Shown here: positions 36,007-44,465 of the stretch, piece after piece
Layout: each line of letters begins with the position of its first letter
Numbering within the stretch: position 1 is the stretch's first letter
DNA from: Planctomycetaceae bacterium
Lineage (GTDB): Bacteria > Planctomycetota > Planctomycetia > Gemmatales > Gemmataceae
DNA length: 64,000 nucleotides
Reading direction: 5' to 3'
NCBI GenBank assembly: GCA_013823135.1
Contig: PNLP01000019.1
Span: 54,005-118,004, forward strand
Notes under the pieces: model-generated
Databases searched by the model: none
The model's input: the letters and a program-made list of their open reading frames with translations, nothing else
Told to the model about the DNA's origin: nothing
Program-made: the position numbers and the translations under genes

Positions 36007-37104
36007 ATGGCACGCAAAGCAAAAATCGGCTGGTGGAAGACACGATCAGCCTACGGAATTGTGATAGATGGCAAGCAGCACATTTTGGCAGTGGGGCAGG
36101 AGGATGCCCCACTAGGCGAGACATACGCAGCAGCCCTGACGAAATACAAACAGATTTTAGAATTAGAGCAAACTGGCTGGGCTGGTGACTGCAATGTTGT
36201 CCGTGCAATATTTGAACTGTATGCTGATCATTTGAGTAATAACAGAGAACATGAAACGCTGAAATCATTCAAGAATATAGCAGTGCATTTTGTTAGCATG
36301 TATGGTGAATTAAAGTGTAACGAATTAAAGCGATTCCATTGCACAAAGTTTCTGGACTATTTGAAGACACCTAGAAAGACTCACAAAGGCACACAATCCA
36401 ATCAGTGGAGCAATACACGATTGCCGTTAGTGCATATTAAAGCTGCATTCAATTGGGCTGTTGAGCAAGAATACATTAAAGTGAATCCATTCAGAAACAT
36501 TAAGAATGAGTCTTCCACTGCCAGAGGGGATGAAACAATAGTTACTTGGGAAGACTTTAGCAAAGTGCTGAATCACTATAAAGGCGATAGACGAGACATT
36601 TTACTATTTCTTTGGAATACAGGCTGTCGCCCTAATGAAGTGTTTCACCTGAAAGCCAAGTATTACAGCAAAGAAGATAAGGCTATCATTTACAAATGGA
36701 ACAATGAAAAGCCTGATTACATCTGGAAGAATGCTAAGAAGACAAAAAAGGATAGAGTGATCCTGCTGAATGATGCGATGGTAAAATTGATAGAAGAGAA
36801 AATTGAACTGCGGAAAGATGGGTATTTATTTCAAAATAAGAGGCATAGCAGATTTACGAATAATGGATTAGGAGCGATGCTAAGGCGAATGGACAAATAC
36901 GGTGTTGAAATGACACCGTATTCTATCAGACACACTTACGCTACAAACTGGATTAAAGAGGCTGGATCAATCAAAGTGCTGGCAGACTTGTTGGGAACAA
37001 GTGTTGCCATGCTGGAAAAGCACTACTCGCACACGATGGTGGATAAACACCGTATGCGAGAGTTGTTGATTAAGACAATGGGAAATGGCGATACGCTTGC
37101 TTGA
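36007..37104 (+). CDS. int: Tyrosine-type phage integrase
   Basis: The 365-residue protein has a core-binding domain (about 60-175) and a catalytic domain with Arg208 in NTGCRPNEVF, Lys in KKTKKDRVIL, the YSIRHTYATNW box (Arg308, with Tyr in the place of the first His, a common variant), and the nucleophile Tyr340 in LEKHYSHT. It integrates and excises the prophage by site-specific recombination. The ATG at 36007 follows the tandem GCACTGAAT block. The frame is open from 35941, but that part reads through the repeat. Confidence 0.95.
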   Translation: MARKAKIGWWKTRSAYGIVIDGKQHILAVGQEDAPLGETYAAALTKYKQILELEQTGWAGDCNVVRAIFELYADHLSNNREHETLKSFKNIAVHFVSMYGELKCNELKRFHCTKFLDYLKTPRKTHKGTQSNQWSNTRLPLVHIKAAFNWAVEQEYIKVNPFRNIKNESSTARGDETIVTWEDFSKVLNHYKGDRRDILLFLWNTGCRPNEVFHLKAKYYSKEDKAIIYKWNNEKPDYIWKNAKKTKKDRVILLNDAMVKLIEEKIELRKDGYLFQNKRHSRFTNNGLGAMLRRMDKYGVEMTPYSIRHTYATNWIKEAGSIKVLADLLGTSVAMLEKHYSHTMVDKHRMRELLIKTMGNGDTLA

Positions 37105-37297
37105 CAGGCTTGGCTTTCTCCTGCTTCGATGGCTGCAACATCTTGGCAATGAAAGCCTCAACATCCTCAGACTTGATTAGTATTTTTCCCTGCTTTAGAG
37201 CAGGGATTTTTTTTGCTTCAATCTGAGCATACCACCAGCTAAGACTACGCTTGCCGCTTAGAAACTGTTGCTGCACTTCTTTTAGGGTAAGAAACAT
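37070..37297 (-). CDS. Excisionase-like helix-turn-helix protein
   Basis: This 75-residue protein has the MerR-like/excisionase winged-helix layout: LTLKEVQQQFLSGKRSLSWWYAQIEAKKIPALKQGKILIKSEDVEAFI. It converges on the integrase and overlaps its 3' end by 35 bases. A ribosome site (AAAGGATG) precedes the ATG. I infer that it directs excision by bending the att arms. Confidence 0.75.
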   Translation of the reverse strand: MFLTLKEVQQQFLSGKRSLSWWYAQIEAKKIPALKQGKILIKSEDVEAFIAKMLQPSKQEKAKPVKQAYRHFPLS

Positions 37298-37390
37298 TGT
37301 TCATCCTTTCTGGCGTGTGCGGGATACCTGACTTGGTACAGCTTGAATTGCGCCAAATTCACGCCATACCTCAATTATTCATGTGTAGCG

Positions 37391-37594
37391 TTAATCATCA
37401 AAGTACGGGATACAATCAGCCTGAATGTTCTGCTCAATCTCAACGCCCAATTTCTTCCAGCACTTGGAACACAGTTCTTTAATGGGCCAATCTATTACAC
37501 TTTCGCGTTCACCAATCATAACCGTTAGATGCAACTCAACTTGTTTGCTCAAAGACTTCGTAGCTTTGTAGCGTTGGCAGTTCGTGCATTTCAT
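37391..37594 (-). CDS. Small zinc-ribbon protein
   Basis: The ATG at 37592-37594 is preceded by an AGGAG ribosome site, giving 67 residues with two CxxC knuckles (CTNC at residues 3-6 and CSKC near 46-49). The sequence between them includes VELHLTVMIGERESVIDWPIKEL. Such small four-cysteine proteins are common in phage early regions. Function unknown. Confidence 0.6.
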   Translation of the reverse strand: MKCTNCQRYKATKSLSKQVELHLTVMIGERESVIDWPIKELCSKCWKKLGVEIEQNIQADCIPYFDD

Positions 37595-37735
37595 TGTTGT
37601 TGCTCCTGTTGATGTGGCGGAACACACAAACAATACTTCAATTGGAAAAGTTGGAAAAGGAATTTTCCCACGATTTGCAAAATAGTTATTGTAGCTAAAC
37701 TGAAGTTTTGTTTTGTCCAAAATGAAGCAAGCTTC

Positions 37736-37903
37736 TTACAAGCCAAGCTTATAGACGAGAAGAGCTAAAGTTAATCCTGATATAAGCTTATATGCGGAAT
37801 CAGTTATACGATCCCATGACTTATTATTAGCAGCTATAGAAGCTTCTATAAGAGTCAAGCGGGCATTTATATCATGCACGAGTTTGTATAAATCTGCATC
37901 CAT
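37736..37903 (-). CDS. 55-residue protein with C-terminal membrane helix, XhlA/holin-like
   Basis: Reading the minus strand from ATG 37901-37903 gives MDADLYKLVHDINARLTLIE, then ASIAANNKSWDRI and a hydrophobic end SGLTLALLVYKLGL. An N-terminal amphipathic/coiled helix plus one C-terminal membrane segment is the layout of the XhlA-like haemolysin/holin-accessory proteins. It is the only lysis-like candidate in the prophage. It is too small to identify firmly. Confidence 0.5.
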   Translation of the reverse strand: MDADLYKLVHDINARLTLIEASIAANNKSWDRITDSAYKLISGLTLALLVYKLGL

Positions 37904-37938
37904 GCTAGTATTTATGCTTATTAATCATAACTAATTTG

Positions 37939-38370
37939 ATGAGAGGCGAAATTTATAATTTAAATGCTTACACCAAAGCTAAGTTAATTAATCACAGTGG
38001 CTGGAACAAAGTGCTACCATTCAACATAACACCATCAGATATCGACTACTCAATTACAACTGGCTCAATCAGTGCCAGTGTTGATATGAATGGCAAAATC
38101 TGCATGATGGAGTATTCAAGCAAGTTCAGTAGCTGGAGTGATTTAAGCAAAGGGCAGCACTTGCATTACAAGCGATATGTGGAGATTGGATCAGGACGAA
38201 TCTTTGCAATACTCTGTCATAATGTCACACTACCAGACTGTCAAATTGACAGCATCAAAGACATAAAAGCCTTTCAGATAATGTTTTACGCTAAGTCTAA
38301 GATTTGTTATAGCGAAGTGTATGATGGGAAACTACTAGCCAAAGCAGTTACTTACATTTTAAAGAAGTAG
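37939..38370 (+). CDS. Prophage hypothetical protein (143 aa)
   Basis: The ATG at 37939 gives an unrecognised soluble protein with mixed alpha/beta character (IDYSITTGSISASVDMNGKICMMEY). It is read on the plus strand, opposite to the small holin-like gene. A hairpin at 38423-38454 lies about 50 bases past its stop and probably ends the transcript. Codon use is AT-rich like the prophage. Confidence 0.55.
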   Translation: MRGEIYNLNAYTKAKLINHSGWNKVLPFNITPSDIDYSITTGSISASVDMNGKICMMEYSSKFSSWSDLSKGQHLHYKRYVEIGSGRIFAILCHNVTLPDCQIDSIKDIKAFQIMFYAKSKICYSEVYDGKLLAKAVTYILKK

Positions 38371-38422
38371 TTCGCCTAATATGGAACACTCATAAATTTA
38401 GCTTGGATTGAGCTAGGTGATT

Positions 38423-38454
38423 ATTGTGGTGTTCGCAAAGCCTCACACCACAAT
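38423..38454 (+). terminator. Hairpin after the 143-aa gene
   Basis: ATTGTGGTGT and ACACCACAAT form a 10-base perfect stem around a 12-base loop. It is followed by TATTCTC rather than a long T run. It is positioned as a terminator for the plus-strand gene ending at 38370. Confidence 0.55.
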
Positions 38455-38602
38455 TATTCTCACTTCGTTACGGATAGACAGTTTTGAAGAAAACAGCTTG
38501 ATTAAACCAAGCTTTGAAATCTTTGTCTTTGAGAGGGCAGAACAAAATCTTGAATAAATTTCGTGAACGCGAAGCGTGAACGTGCGAGCGAAGCGAGCTA
38601 TC

Positions 38603-38776
38603 ATGAAGATTTACTGCAAACTTGGAATTGAAACTTACATCTTGCCAGATTTGAAGATTAGAAATGAATCTATAACCCCCGATAGAGTAACACCGTTGCA
38701 TCGTATAGCAGGCAAATCTAATACTCCTCACTTAAGGGAAGCTCTCGATAAGCTATCTGCCGCACTCACCAGATAA
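38603..38776 (+). CDS. Doubtful small ORF (57 aa)
   Basis: An open frame from ATG 38603 gives a 57-residue charged product ending PHLREALDKLSAALTR. No ribosome site precedes it, and the 38560-38600 region contains short GAACG..GCGAAGCG repeats. It has a plausible composition but nothing else supports it. The rest of 38371-38807 holds only the hairpin at 38423. Confidence 0.25.
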   Translation: MKIYCKLGIETYILPDLKIRNESITPDRVTPLHRIAGKSNTPHLREALDKLSAALTR

Positions 38777-38807
38777 ATCTGGCAACAAATAACCGTCACA
38801 TATTGCT

Positions 38808-39074
38808 ATGTCTGTTTATACCGCCGTGTTACAATCCCACAGTATAAACCAGTTTAATGCTGTTTCTTTAGCTAATACATTCGCTCCCCCAGCGGAGATG
38901 GTGACACTTGCCACGTTGAATAGTGCGGGCTTATTAGCTGTCTCAATTGCCCTTTGCCAATCTGAGGCTATACATACTAGACGCAAAACAATACCAAAAG
39001 ATTCCCAAAAAAACAAGTTTTTTCAATCTTTTCTTAAATATCTCTTTAAACTGGCTTCTTTCTTCCGTATCTGA
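38808..39074 (+). CDS. Doubtful ORF (88 aa) with one hydrophobic segment
   Basis: An open frame with a hydrophobic stretch (MVTLATLNSAGLLAVSIAL) and a basic C-terminus. The opposite strand is also open over part of it (38816-39016), and no ribosome site is seen. The 3' end overlaps the convergent 65-residue gene by 52 bases. I cannot decide which frame, if either, is used. Confidence 0.25.
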   Translation: MSVYTAVLQSHSINQFNAVSLANTFAPPAEMVTLATLNSAGLLAVSIALCQSEAIHTRRKTIPKDSQKNKFFQSFLKYLFKLASFFRI

Positions 39075-39220
39075 TTAACTCTTGATGTAGTCAGCGTAGC
39101 GTAATAAGCATGGTTTTTCTTCTTCTTTACCCATGCCATAAACCCATCAAAATCAAAGGTAGGGTAATTTTGCTCGTGTCTGATAGCCTTATCTAAAATA
39201 GTTGAATAGTATTTATTCAT
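39023..39220 (-). CDS. Small basic prophage protein (65 aa)
   Basis: ATG at 39218-39220 is preceded by AGGTGA at a suitable distance. The product is basic and lysine-rich (MAWVKKKKNHAYYATLTTSR), with no recognised domain. It lies downstream of the sugar-modification genes on the same strand, after a hairpin. Confidence 0.5.
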   Translation of the reverse strand: MNKYYSTILDKAIRHEQNYPTFDFDGFMAWVKKKKNHAYYATLTTSRVNQIRKKEASLKRYLRKD

Positions 39221-39338
39221 AACATCACCTATCTTTTAGACGTTCTAGCCTGCAAATAAATTCCATAAAAGTGCAATATTTCCTGAAATAGTTTTCTTCA
39301 AGTTACGATCTATTACAATACTACTGGTGCTTTTATAA

Positions 39339-39378
39339 CTGTAACACTTATATTACTTGTTGTGATGTAAGTGTTACA
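39339..39378 (-). terminator. Hairpin at the end of the glycosyltransferase operon
   Basis: TGTAACACTTA and TAAGTGTTACA pair around a short loop. The right arm contains the stop codon of the methyltransferase gene (39374-39376), so the hairpin closes the long minus-strand structural transcript. Confidence 0.55.
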
Positions 39379-39877
39379 GCTTTTTATGCACTGCGTAAAA
39401 GCTATAAGCACCAGCATTATGATTTATATAAATCTCCTGCCATCTGCCAACACCATTAATCACATTGGTATAAGTGCTTAAACTAAAGTCTTGTTCTTTA
39501 TGTGCTAAATTCAAAGGCTGTCCCGTAGCTGAACAATGCTTTAAGAATCGCTGTTGATCGGGACAATTCGTTATAAGCAGCCCACCAGTTTTTAAACATC
39601 TACGCCATTCATGAAGAATTCTACACAATTCATGATAGGTGAAGTCTTCCAGCAAATGACTACTGTAAATGTAATCTAAACTGTTATCACATATGAAGTT
39701 AAGGCTTTTGCAACAGCCCCTAAGAATCTGCCTGTCTTCGCCTACCTTTGTGTAAGGGCGTGGCATATCCATTGTGATAGCAGTTGGCGTGATTGCTGAT
39801 CCGCCAAAGCCAATATCCAGCCCGATGCCCTGGCAATAGGGGGCTAGTTCTTCTCTTGCTGCTGCTGTTTCACTCAT
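39374..39877 (-). CDS. SAM-dependent methyltransferase
   Basis: The 167-residue protein has class I methyltransferase motifs: motif I GIGLDIGFGGSAI, a motif-II-like DYIYSSHLLEDFTY, and LKTGGLLITNCPD. It overlaps the upstream glycosyltransferase-like gene by four bases (ATGA). I infer that it methylates a sugar added by its two neighbours. The other possibility is a protein or DNA target, but no base-methylase catalytic motif is seen. Confidence 0.75.
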   Translation of the reverse strand: MSETAAAREELAPYCQGIGLDIGFGGSAITPTAITMDMPRPYTKVGEDRQILRGCCKSLNFICDNSLDYIYSSHLLEDFTYHELCRILHEWRRCLKTGGLLITNCPDQQRFLKHCSATGQPLNLAHKEQDFSLSTYTNVINGVGRWQEIYINHNAGAYSFYAVHKKL

Positions 39878-40584
39878 TTTAATATCTCCGTTATTCTGCC
39901 AAAGTCACGAATGTCATAGTATGCATCATTTCTGGCAAAGTGTGTGTTTTGTGGTGTTGCCTGTTCCACCCATACAGGGATTGCCAATCCTTCGGCACAG
40001 GCTCTAGGGCTACTCTGATTGCCTATAAACAGCTTGCAGCCTGCTAATAGCTGTGCAGCCTGATAGTAGTTTTCAGTTTTAATGTAATTCTTGGCACTAA
40101 AGCTTGTTCTTAATTCATGATATTCAGATTCAGCACCAATTACCAGAATCCTATCATTGTACAGCTTGAATATCTTTGCCCAAGGAAATGTAGTGCTGTG
40201 ATATCGTGGACTTCTATGCACAATGATATCGCAATCAACAGGCTGAACATTGTGTATCCAAGGCTTTCCCCTTTCCCAATGCTTTACCCTTAAGCATGAT
40301 GCAACATTATCACAAAGATTTAAGCCTCTGTTATATCGTTTCTGTCGCCAGATATCAATATTGCATCCTCTGGGCTTGTCCTCAAAATAAACGTTTCTGA
40401 TGTATGGCTGTCTTTCTAGCAGTGGTAAAACATTTTCATATTTTGCTTGTGTGAATGCTTCTCTTACATAATCAGCAGGGAATAGCACTAAATCAAAAGC
40501 CTTGTCATCGCTTAATTGTCGCATTGTTGGCAATGAATACCATAAATCACCAACGTCGCCAGCAGTGCTAAATATATAACTCAT
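39874..40584 (-). CDS. GT9-like (heptosyltransferase-fold) glycosyltransferase
   Basis: The 236-residue protein resembles ADP-heptose:LPS heptosyltransferases: an N-terminal IFSTAGDVGDLWYSLPTMRQL, then RILVIGAESEY, and the C-terminal LLAGCKLFIGNQSSPRACAEGLAIPVWVEQATP, the donor-binding GT-B signature. It is shorter than the 320-350 residues of bacterial enzymes. Four-base overlaps link it to genes on both sides. Confidence 0.7.
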   Translation of the reverse strand: MSYIFSTAGDVGDLWYSLPTMRQLSDDKAFDLVLFPADYVREAFTQAKYENVLPLLERQPYIRNVYFEDKPRGCNIDIWRQKRYNRGLNLCDNVASCLRVKHWERGKPWIHNVQPVDCDIIVHRSPRYHSTTFPWAKIFKLYNDRILVIGAESEYHELRTSFSAKNYIKTENYYQAAQLLAGCKLFIGNQSSPRACAEGLAIPVWVEQATPQNTHFARNDAYYDIRDFGRITEILK

Positions 40585-41204
40585 TTCCTCACCTTTAGTG
40601 CTTTATTGCAGTGCCAGTATTTAGCAGAATTCACACGATTTGTAATATTACTGTAACTTGCCCTTTGTCCACATAGCCACAATTTAGGAGCATACACAGT
40701 ATTAATTGATTCTTGAGAATAGCCCCAACTGTGATCTATATGCACACTGCTATTGCTGTAAATGTCATGCAATCTTTGGATATAATCTAAACCGTTGAGA
40801 ATGTAAGCATGTGTTCTGTGACAATTTACACACTGAACAATGTGATTATTTACATGCAATGGTGGCTTTATGTGCTGTCCACCCAACATCAGGGCTTGCC
40901 AGGAGTCAGGAAGAGCAGCAAGGGCAAGGGGAAGCCTCTGGGCAAAGTCAGGGCAGAAAATCACATCGTCTTCAAATACGGCAATCTGGCTGTGTCCCTT
41001 GGCAATCGCATCAGCCAGGGCGTTGGCATGGCTCATCTTGCAGCCCCATGCACCAGGGCCAGAAAGGAAGCTGCTTGGCACTGTGGCTGCTTGTCCGTCC
41101 GTGGCTTCCCATACAAGAGGGGAGATTCCAGCTTGTTCACAGGCTTTCAGGCTTTCTTGTAGCCTGTCAGGACGACGTTTAAGATTGATTAAATAGCTTA
41201 TCAT
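40581..41204 (-). CDS. GT25-family glycosyltransferase
   Basis: The 207-residue protein has the LOS-biosynthesis GT25 motifs YLINLKRRPDRLQESLKAC, GAWGCKMSHANAL, AVFEDDVIF (metal-binding ExDD-type) and THAYILNGLDYIQRL. These enzymes add galactose or other hexoses to lipooligosaccharide or to protein. It overlaps the tail gene upstream and the GT9-like gene downstream by four bases each. The central third (about 40,880-41,130) is markedly GC-richer than the rest of the gene. Confidence 0.85.
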   Translation of the reverse strand: MISYLINLKRRPDRLQESLKACEQAGISPLVWEATDGQAATVPSSFLSGPGAWGCKMSHANALADAIAKGHSQIAVFEDDVIFCPDFAQRLPLALAALPDSWQALMLGGQHIKPPLHVNNHIVQCVNCHRTHAYILNGLDYIQRLHDIYSNSSVHIDHSWGYSQESINTVYAPKLWLCGQRASYSNITNRVNSAKYWHCNKALKVRK

Positions 41205-42034
41205 GATCCTGCCAATTTGTGATAATAAAGCTGTGTACTGGCACTGCCACTATTAGAATAAACTACAGCCCAATTCCATGCCCCATAGTTATCGCTTCTT
41301 GCTGCTTGTAATGAAATTGTTGTTGATCCTGTTACTGTATATAAGCACTGAATACTGCCACAATGTGATATAGCTGTAGTGCCAGAGTTATAAAGCATGT
41401 CTAATACCACTGCTGCACAGCCATCATTATTTAATCCTGCTGCAACATTATTAGTAGTATCCCATAGCTTAATTGTTACTGTATCAGCACTATTAGCATT
41501 AACACTACCTTGGCACCATGCCATACAGCTTAAGTGATATGTTCCCGATTCTGGCAAAGTAACAGTTAGTCCTGTGTCGGCAAACGTTGTTGTTGAAATT
41601 GTATAGGAGCCACCACCAGCACTAAGCTTTGCATGTCCATACACTGGAATGATAGTTCCACCACTGCTAGAGCTGCTGCTGCTGGTGTCATTACCACTTG
41701 TGCTATAGATTGCATTATCAGTAGTGCCAAATATTGCAACGCCATCAATAAAGCCATACCTAACAGCAAGATAAAAGCCTTCCTGTAATGCTGTTCCGTT
41801 TGGATTAAAACAAACACTTTCGCTGTAAGTTTCCCAAGCTGAATCAGATGGGCTATAGGCACAAGGAAGGCAGGGATATAAACCGTCTGTTTCTACACCA
41901 GTGATTAGTATGTGCGTAATCTGCCTGCTTGTTGGTGTTCGTCCTGAACGTGTAGTGCCTGCTGTTGTACCTGCATTCTCCTGAATCAGCTTAATTATTT
42001 CTTGCTTTGTGTCTTCTGATATTGTGTATCCCAT
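41201..42034 (-). CDS. Tail-tip/fibre protein with C1q-like C-terminus
   Basis: A 277-residue protein with an N-terminal attachment-like part, a Ser/Gly hinge (GNDTSSSSSSSGG, about residues 113-125), and a beta-rich C-terminal domain (FADTGLTVTLPESGTYHLSCMAW) resembling C1q/TNF-like jelly-roll tips of phage receptor-binding proteins. It is coupled by a four-base overlap to the GT25 gene, which suggests that the sugar enzymes belong with the tail module. Confidence 0.6.
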   Translation of the reverse strand: MGYTISEDTKQEIIKLIQENAGTTAGTTRSGRTPTSRQITHILITGVETDGLYPCLPCAYSPSDSAWETYSESVCFNPNGTALQEGFYLAVRYGFIDGVAIFGTTDNAIYSTSGNDTSSSSSSSGGTIIPVYGHAKLSAGGGSYTISTTTFADTGLTVTLPESGTYHLSCMAWCQGSVNANSADTVTIKLWDTTNNVAAGLNNDGCAAVVLDMLYNSGTTAISHCGSIQCLYTVTGSTTISLQAARSDNYGAWNWAVVYSNSGSASTQLYYHKLAGS

Positions 42035-42035
42035 A

Positions 42036-42962
42036 TTAGATTATCCCCGCAAAGCTTGTTTTCTCATACTGCTTATATGTCCTATAGGAATAAGTGCCTG
42101 CAATGATATCACTCATTGGGAGCATTTTACCTGCTCCATTAAGTGGATAAGGCTCTGTAACAGGCTGTCCTGTTTTGTCAGGAATTGGGCTATATGGATA
42201 GTCAGGATCGTAGCCAGGATCGCCAGTAGATGCTAATTGATATGTACCTGCATCTAAAATGCTTACAGCCCATGCATCAGCATCAATTTCAAATGTTAAA
42301 GTTTTCCACCACCAGAAAGCACCATGTTCATACACTGTTTCTAAATTGTATTCCGTGCAAAGTGCTGTTTGATCCGCAAAGCCAAACCAAACACCATCAT
42401 TTACTTTGTTCACATAAGTTGCAAGATTACCAAATCCATCATCGCCTATAGCCTTAAACACTTTGATTGTGATTGTAGGACGATAGGTATTCACCATTAA
42501 AGGCGGATCAAAAGGCTGTCCGTTACTTGCATTAATAACTACGTTAGTCTGTGCGTCTTTATCTAAAATCCTCTGTGATTTTGTTGTTCCAATGTTGTAA
42601 GTGGGTGGGCGTAAGTCTGGCTGTGTTTCTGCACTGCCTGCCATTGGATCGGAACTAGGGGCACTACCATCAGCATCAACAGTTCCACTATCTTCAACTT
42701 CGTTATCATAATCGTATTCAACTAACCATTCATGCCCGTTCTGGCTATCAACTTGAGTAACAGCAACATTCTTGCATCTTGCTAATACGTCTGTTTCGGA
42801 GCCTGCTACCCAACTATCTCCCCTCACAATGGGAATAGCTGCATATACTGCTGCTGGTGTTAATACTGTTGTGCTTAATACCTTATATGTTCGCTTATAT
42901 CTTCTAATACCTTTGTAATCGGCAGAAGTGCTATAGCTTATTTGATTATAACTTATGCTCAT
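42036..42962 (-). CDS. Distal tail/baseplate hypothetical protein
   Basis: The 308-residue protein has no family I recognise with confidence. It sits where distal tail or baseplate genes are usual, between the tape measure and the fibre gene, and is rich in beta-strand patterns with aromatic residues (YEHGAFWWWKTLTFEIDADAW). The start follows 9 bases after the tape-measure stop. Confidence 0.55.
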   Translation of the reverse strand: MSISYNQISYSTSADYKGIRRYKRTYKVLSTTVLTPAAVYAAIPIVRGDSWVAGSETDVLARCKNVAVTQVDSQNGHEWLVEYDYDNEVEDSGTVDADGSAPSSDPMAGSAETQPDLRPPTYNIGTTKSQRILDKDAQTNVVINASNGQPFDPPLMVNTYRPTITIKVFKAIGDDGFGNLATYVNKVNDGVWFGFADQTALCTEYNLETVYEHGAFWWWKTLTFEIDADAWAVSILDAGTYQLASTGDPGYDPDYPYSPIPDKTGQPVTEPYPLNGAGKMLPMSDIIAGTYSYRTYKQYEKTSFAGII

Positions 42963-42971
42963 TTTCCTCTT

Positions 42972-44162
42972 TTAGAATTCTGGATGCCAACTAATTGGAC
43001 GTTGTTCAGCAATCTTGTTTAATTGCTGCAATTGTTTCTGTGCTACTTCTAACTGTTTCTTTTCAATCTCTTGTTTAGCTATCTTTGGATCAAGCTTATT
43101 AGACTGTGTAAATTTCGTTGTTAAGCTGAATGCCTCTGTGCTGCCTTTCAACATTGCTCCTACTGGATTGTAATTTAGCGTTAATATCTTTTTCTTTTGT
43201 TCTAACACTTCCGCTTGCTTGTTCATGATGTTGTCAAAGAAAGCATTTATAGCTTTGTCGCTGTTGCCAAATGAGTCTATCAGCCCATTTCCCCATCCTA
43301 GCAATTCATCGCCAGTAGCCTTTGCACCATCTCGTATAATGCCCAAACCGTTCTTAAAATCACCTAGCCAAGCAGGCTTCATACTGTCTGGCAATGCATC
43401 TGTTAGACTTACAATGTCTGTAAATGCTTCAATAACGGAGCCTAAAGCTTTGACAAAGTGTCCGTAGGCTACAAGGATTACACCAACACCAACTTTAATT
43501 GCATCGAATGCATAGCCACCAGCCCTAGCAATCCCTCTGAAGCAGGCTACAACTATGCCTTTAACACCATCAGCTTTTATACCTAAACCTGTAACAGTGC
43601 TGAGTAAATTTCCCACCCATTCAACAGCGATACTGACACCGTTAAACACTTCCCTACCAACGCCTACAGCAATTTGCATGATTGTGTTTAATGCTTCTGC
43701 TATAGCTGGCAAATGAGGCTTAAGATTGGAAACAATTTCTTTTACAAAAGATGCTGCCATGTTGATAGCAGGTGTTAATTCAACTGCCAATTCTTGAAAC
43801 ATTGTTTTAACACTGGCGACAGCACCACCAACGGAATCAACGCCACTAGCTACCTTGGCAGCTTGTGATGGTGATAACAATGTTCCATCTGCAAACTTGC
43901 CTGTTTCATTTAATTCCTGCTGTGCGTCAATTACAAGCTTTAGCCCAATACCCAAGCCAGCAGCAGCACCAGCAGCAGCGATCATAGCAGGATGCCCAAA
44001 GCCACCAGCAAAGCTTGCAGCTTGGCTTAATCCACTACCAATCTTATTCTTGATATTAGATGCAAAAGAAGTGAGACGTTTACTTACTGCTGATAAGCCT
44101 GCATATAGCTGTTTAGCATCAGTAGTTAGTATTAATGATCCTGTACCCAGACTGTTAGCCAT
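42972..44162 (-). CDS. Short tail tape measure protein
   Basis: The 396-residue protein is helical with hydrophobic, glycine-rich stretches (HPAMIAAAGAAAGLGIGLKLV, KVGVGVILVAYGHFVKAL), as in tape measure proteins. It follows the tail chaperone frames. By family rule (about 1.5 Angstrom of tail per residue) a 396-residue tape would give a short siphovirus tail near 60 nm. Its start overlaps the chaperone end by 8 bases. Confidence 0.75.
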   Translation of the reverse strand: MANSLGTGSLILTTDAKQLYAGLSAVSKRLTSFASNIKNKIGSGLSQAASFAGGFGHPAMIAAAGAAAGLGIGLKLVIDAQQELNETGKFADGTLLSPSQAAKVASGVDSVGGAVASVKTMFQELAVELTPAINMAASFVKEIVSNLKPHLPAIAEALNTIMQIAVGVGREVFNGVSIAVEWVGNLLSTVTGLGIKADGVKGIVVACFRGIARAGGYAFDAIKVGVGVILVAYGHFVKALGSVIEAFTDIVSLTDALPDSMKPAWLGDFKNGLGIIRDGAKATGDELLGWGNGLIDSFGNSDKAINAFFDNIMNKQAEVLEQKKKILTLNYNPVGAMLKGSTEAFSLTTKFTQSNKLDPKIAKQEIEKKQLEVAQKQLQQLNKIAEQRPISWHPEF

Positions 44163-44445
44163 TTAGCCTCTTATTGTGTTTAATTGCATACGCTGTAAAT
44201 GCTTCTGCCCATACGTCATAAGGCAATAATTCTTGCTGCTTGAATACTGCTATCAAATCCTCTGGCTCTATCTTGTTGCCCAAACTCCTAACAATTGCAG
44301 CACCAGAAAGAGCGATACCAGCAACAACTCTATCTATTGGAAACCCGTGTAACTGTTTGAATGCTGCCCAATCTACTAGCTCCTGGCTGTCGATCCTGTC
44401 CCGTAGCTCCTGGCGTGTCATGTGCAGGGCAAGGGCTAATTCCAT
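44155..44445 (-). CDS. Tail assembly chaperone, downstream frame (T-like)
   Basis: The 96-residue frame resembles lambda-type tail assembly protein T (LHMTRQELRDRIDSQELVDWAAFKQLHGF). In other siphoviruses this part is made only as a C-terminal extension of the upstream protein by ribosomal frameshifting. The frame is open without a stop from 44469, the upstream slippery site, so it can be read as a G-T fusion. The ATG at 44443-44445 is therefore not necessarily used. Confidence 0.8.
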   Translation of the reverse strand: MELALALHMTRQELRDRIDSQELVDWAAFKQLHGFPIDRVVAGIALSGAAIVRSLGNKIEPEDLIAVFKQQELLPYDVWAEAFTAYAIKHNKRLNG

Positions 44446-44465
44446 TTCAAAACAGACATTAGAAT

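Noticed and set aside
38468..38731. 87-codon minus-strand frame in the prophage left part
   Set aside because: Composition is unlike protein, no ribosome site is seen, and it crosses short tandem repeats.
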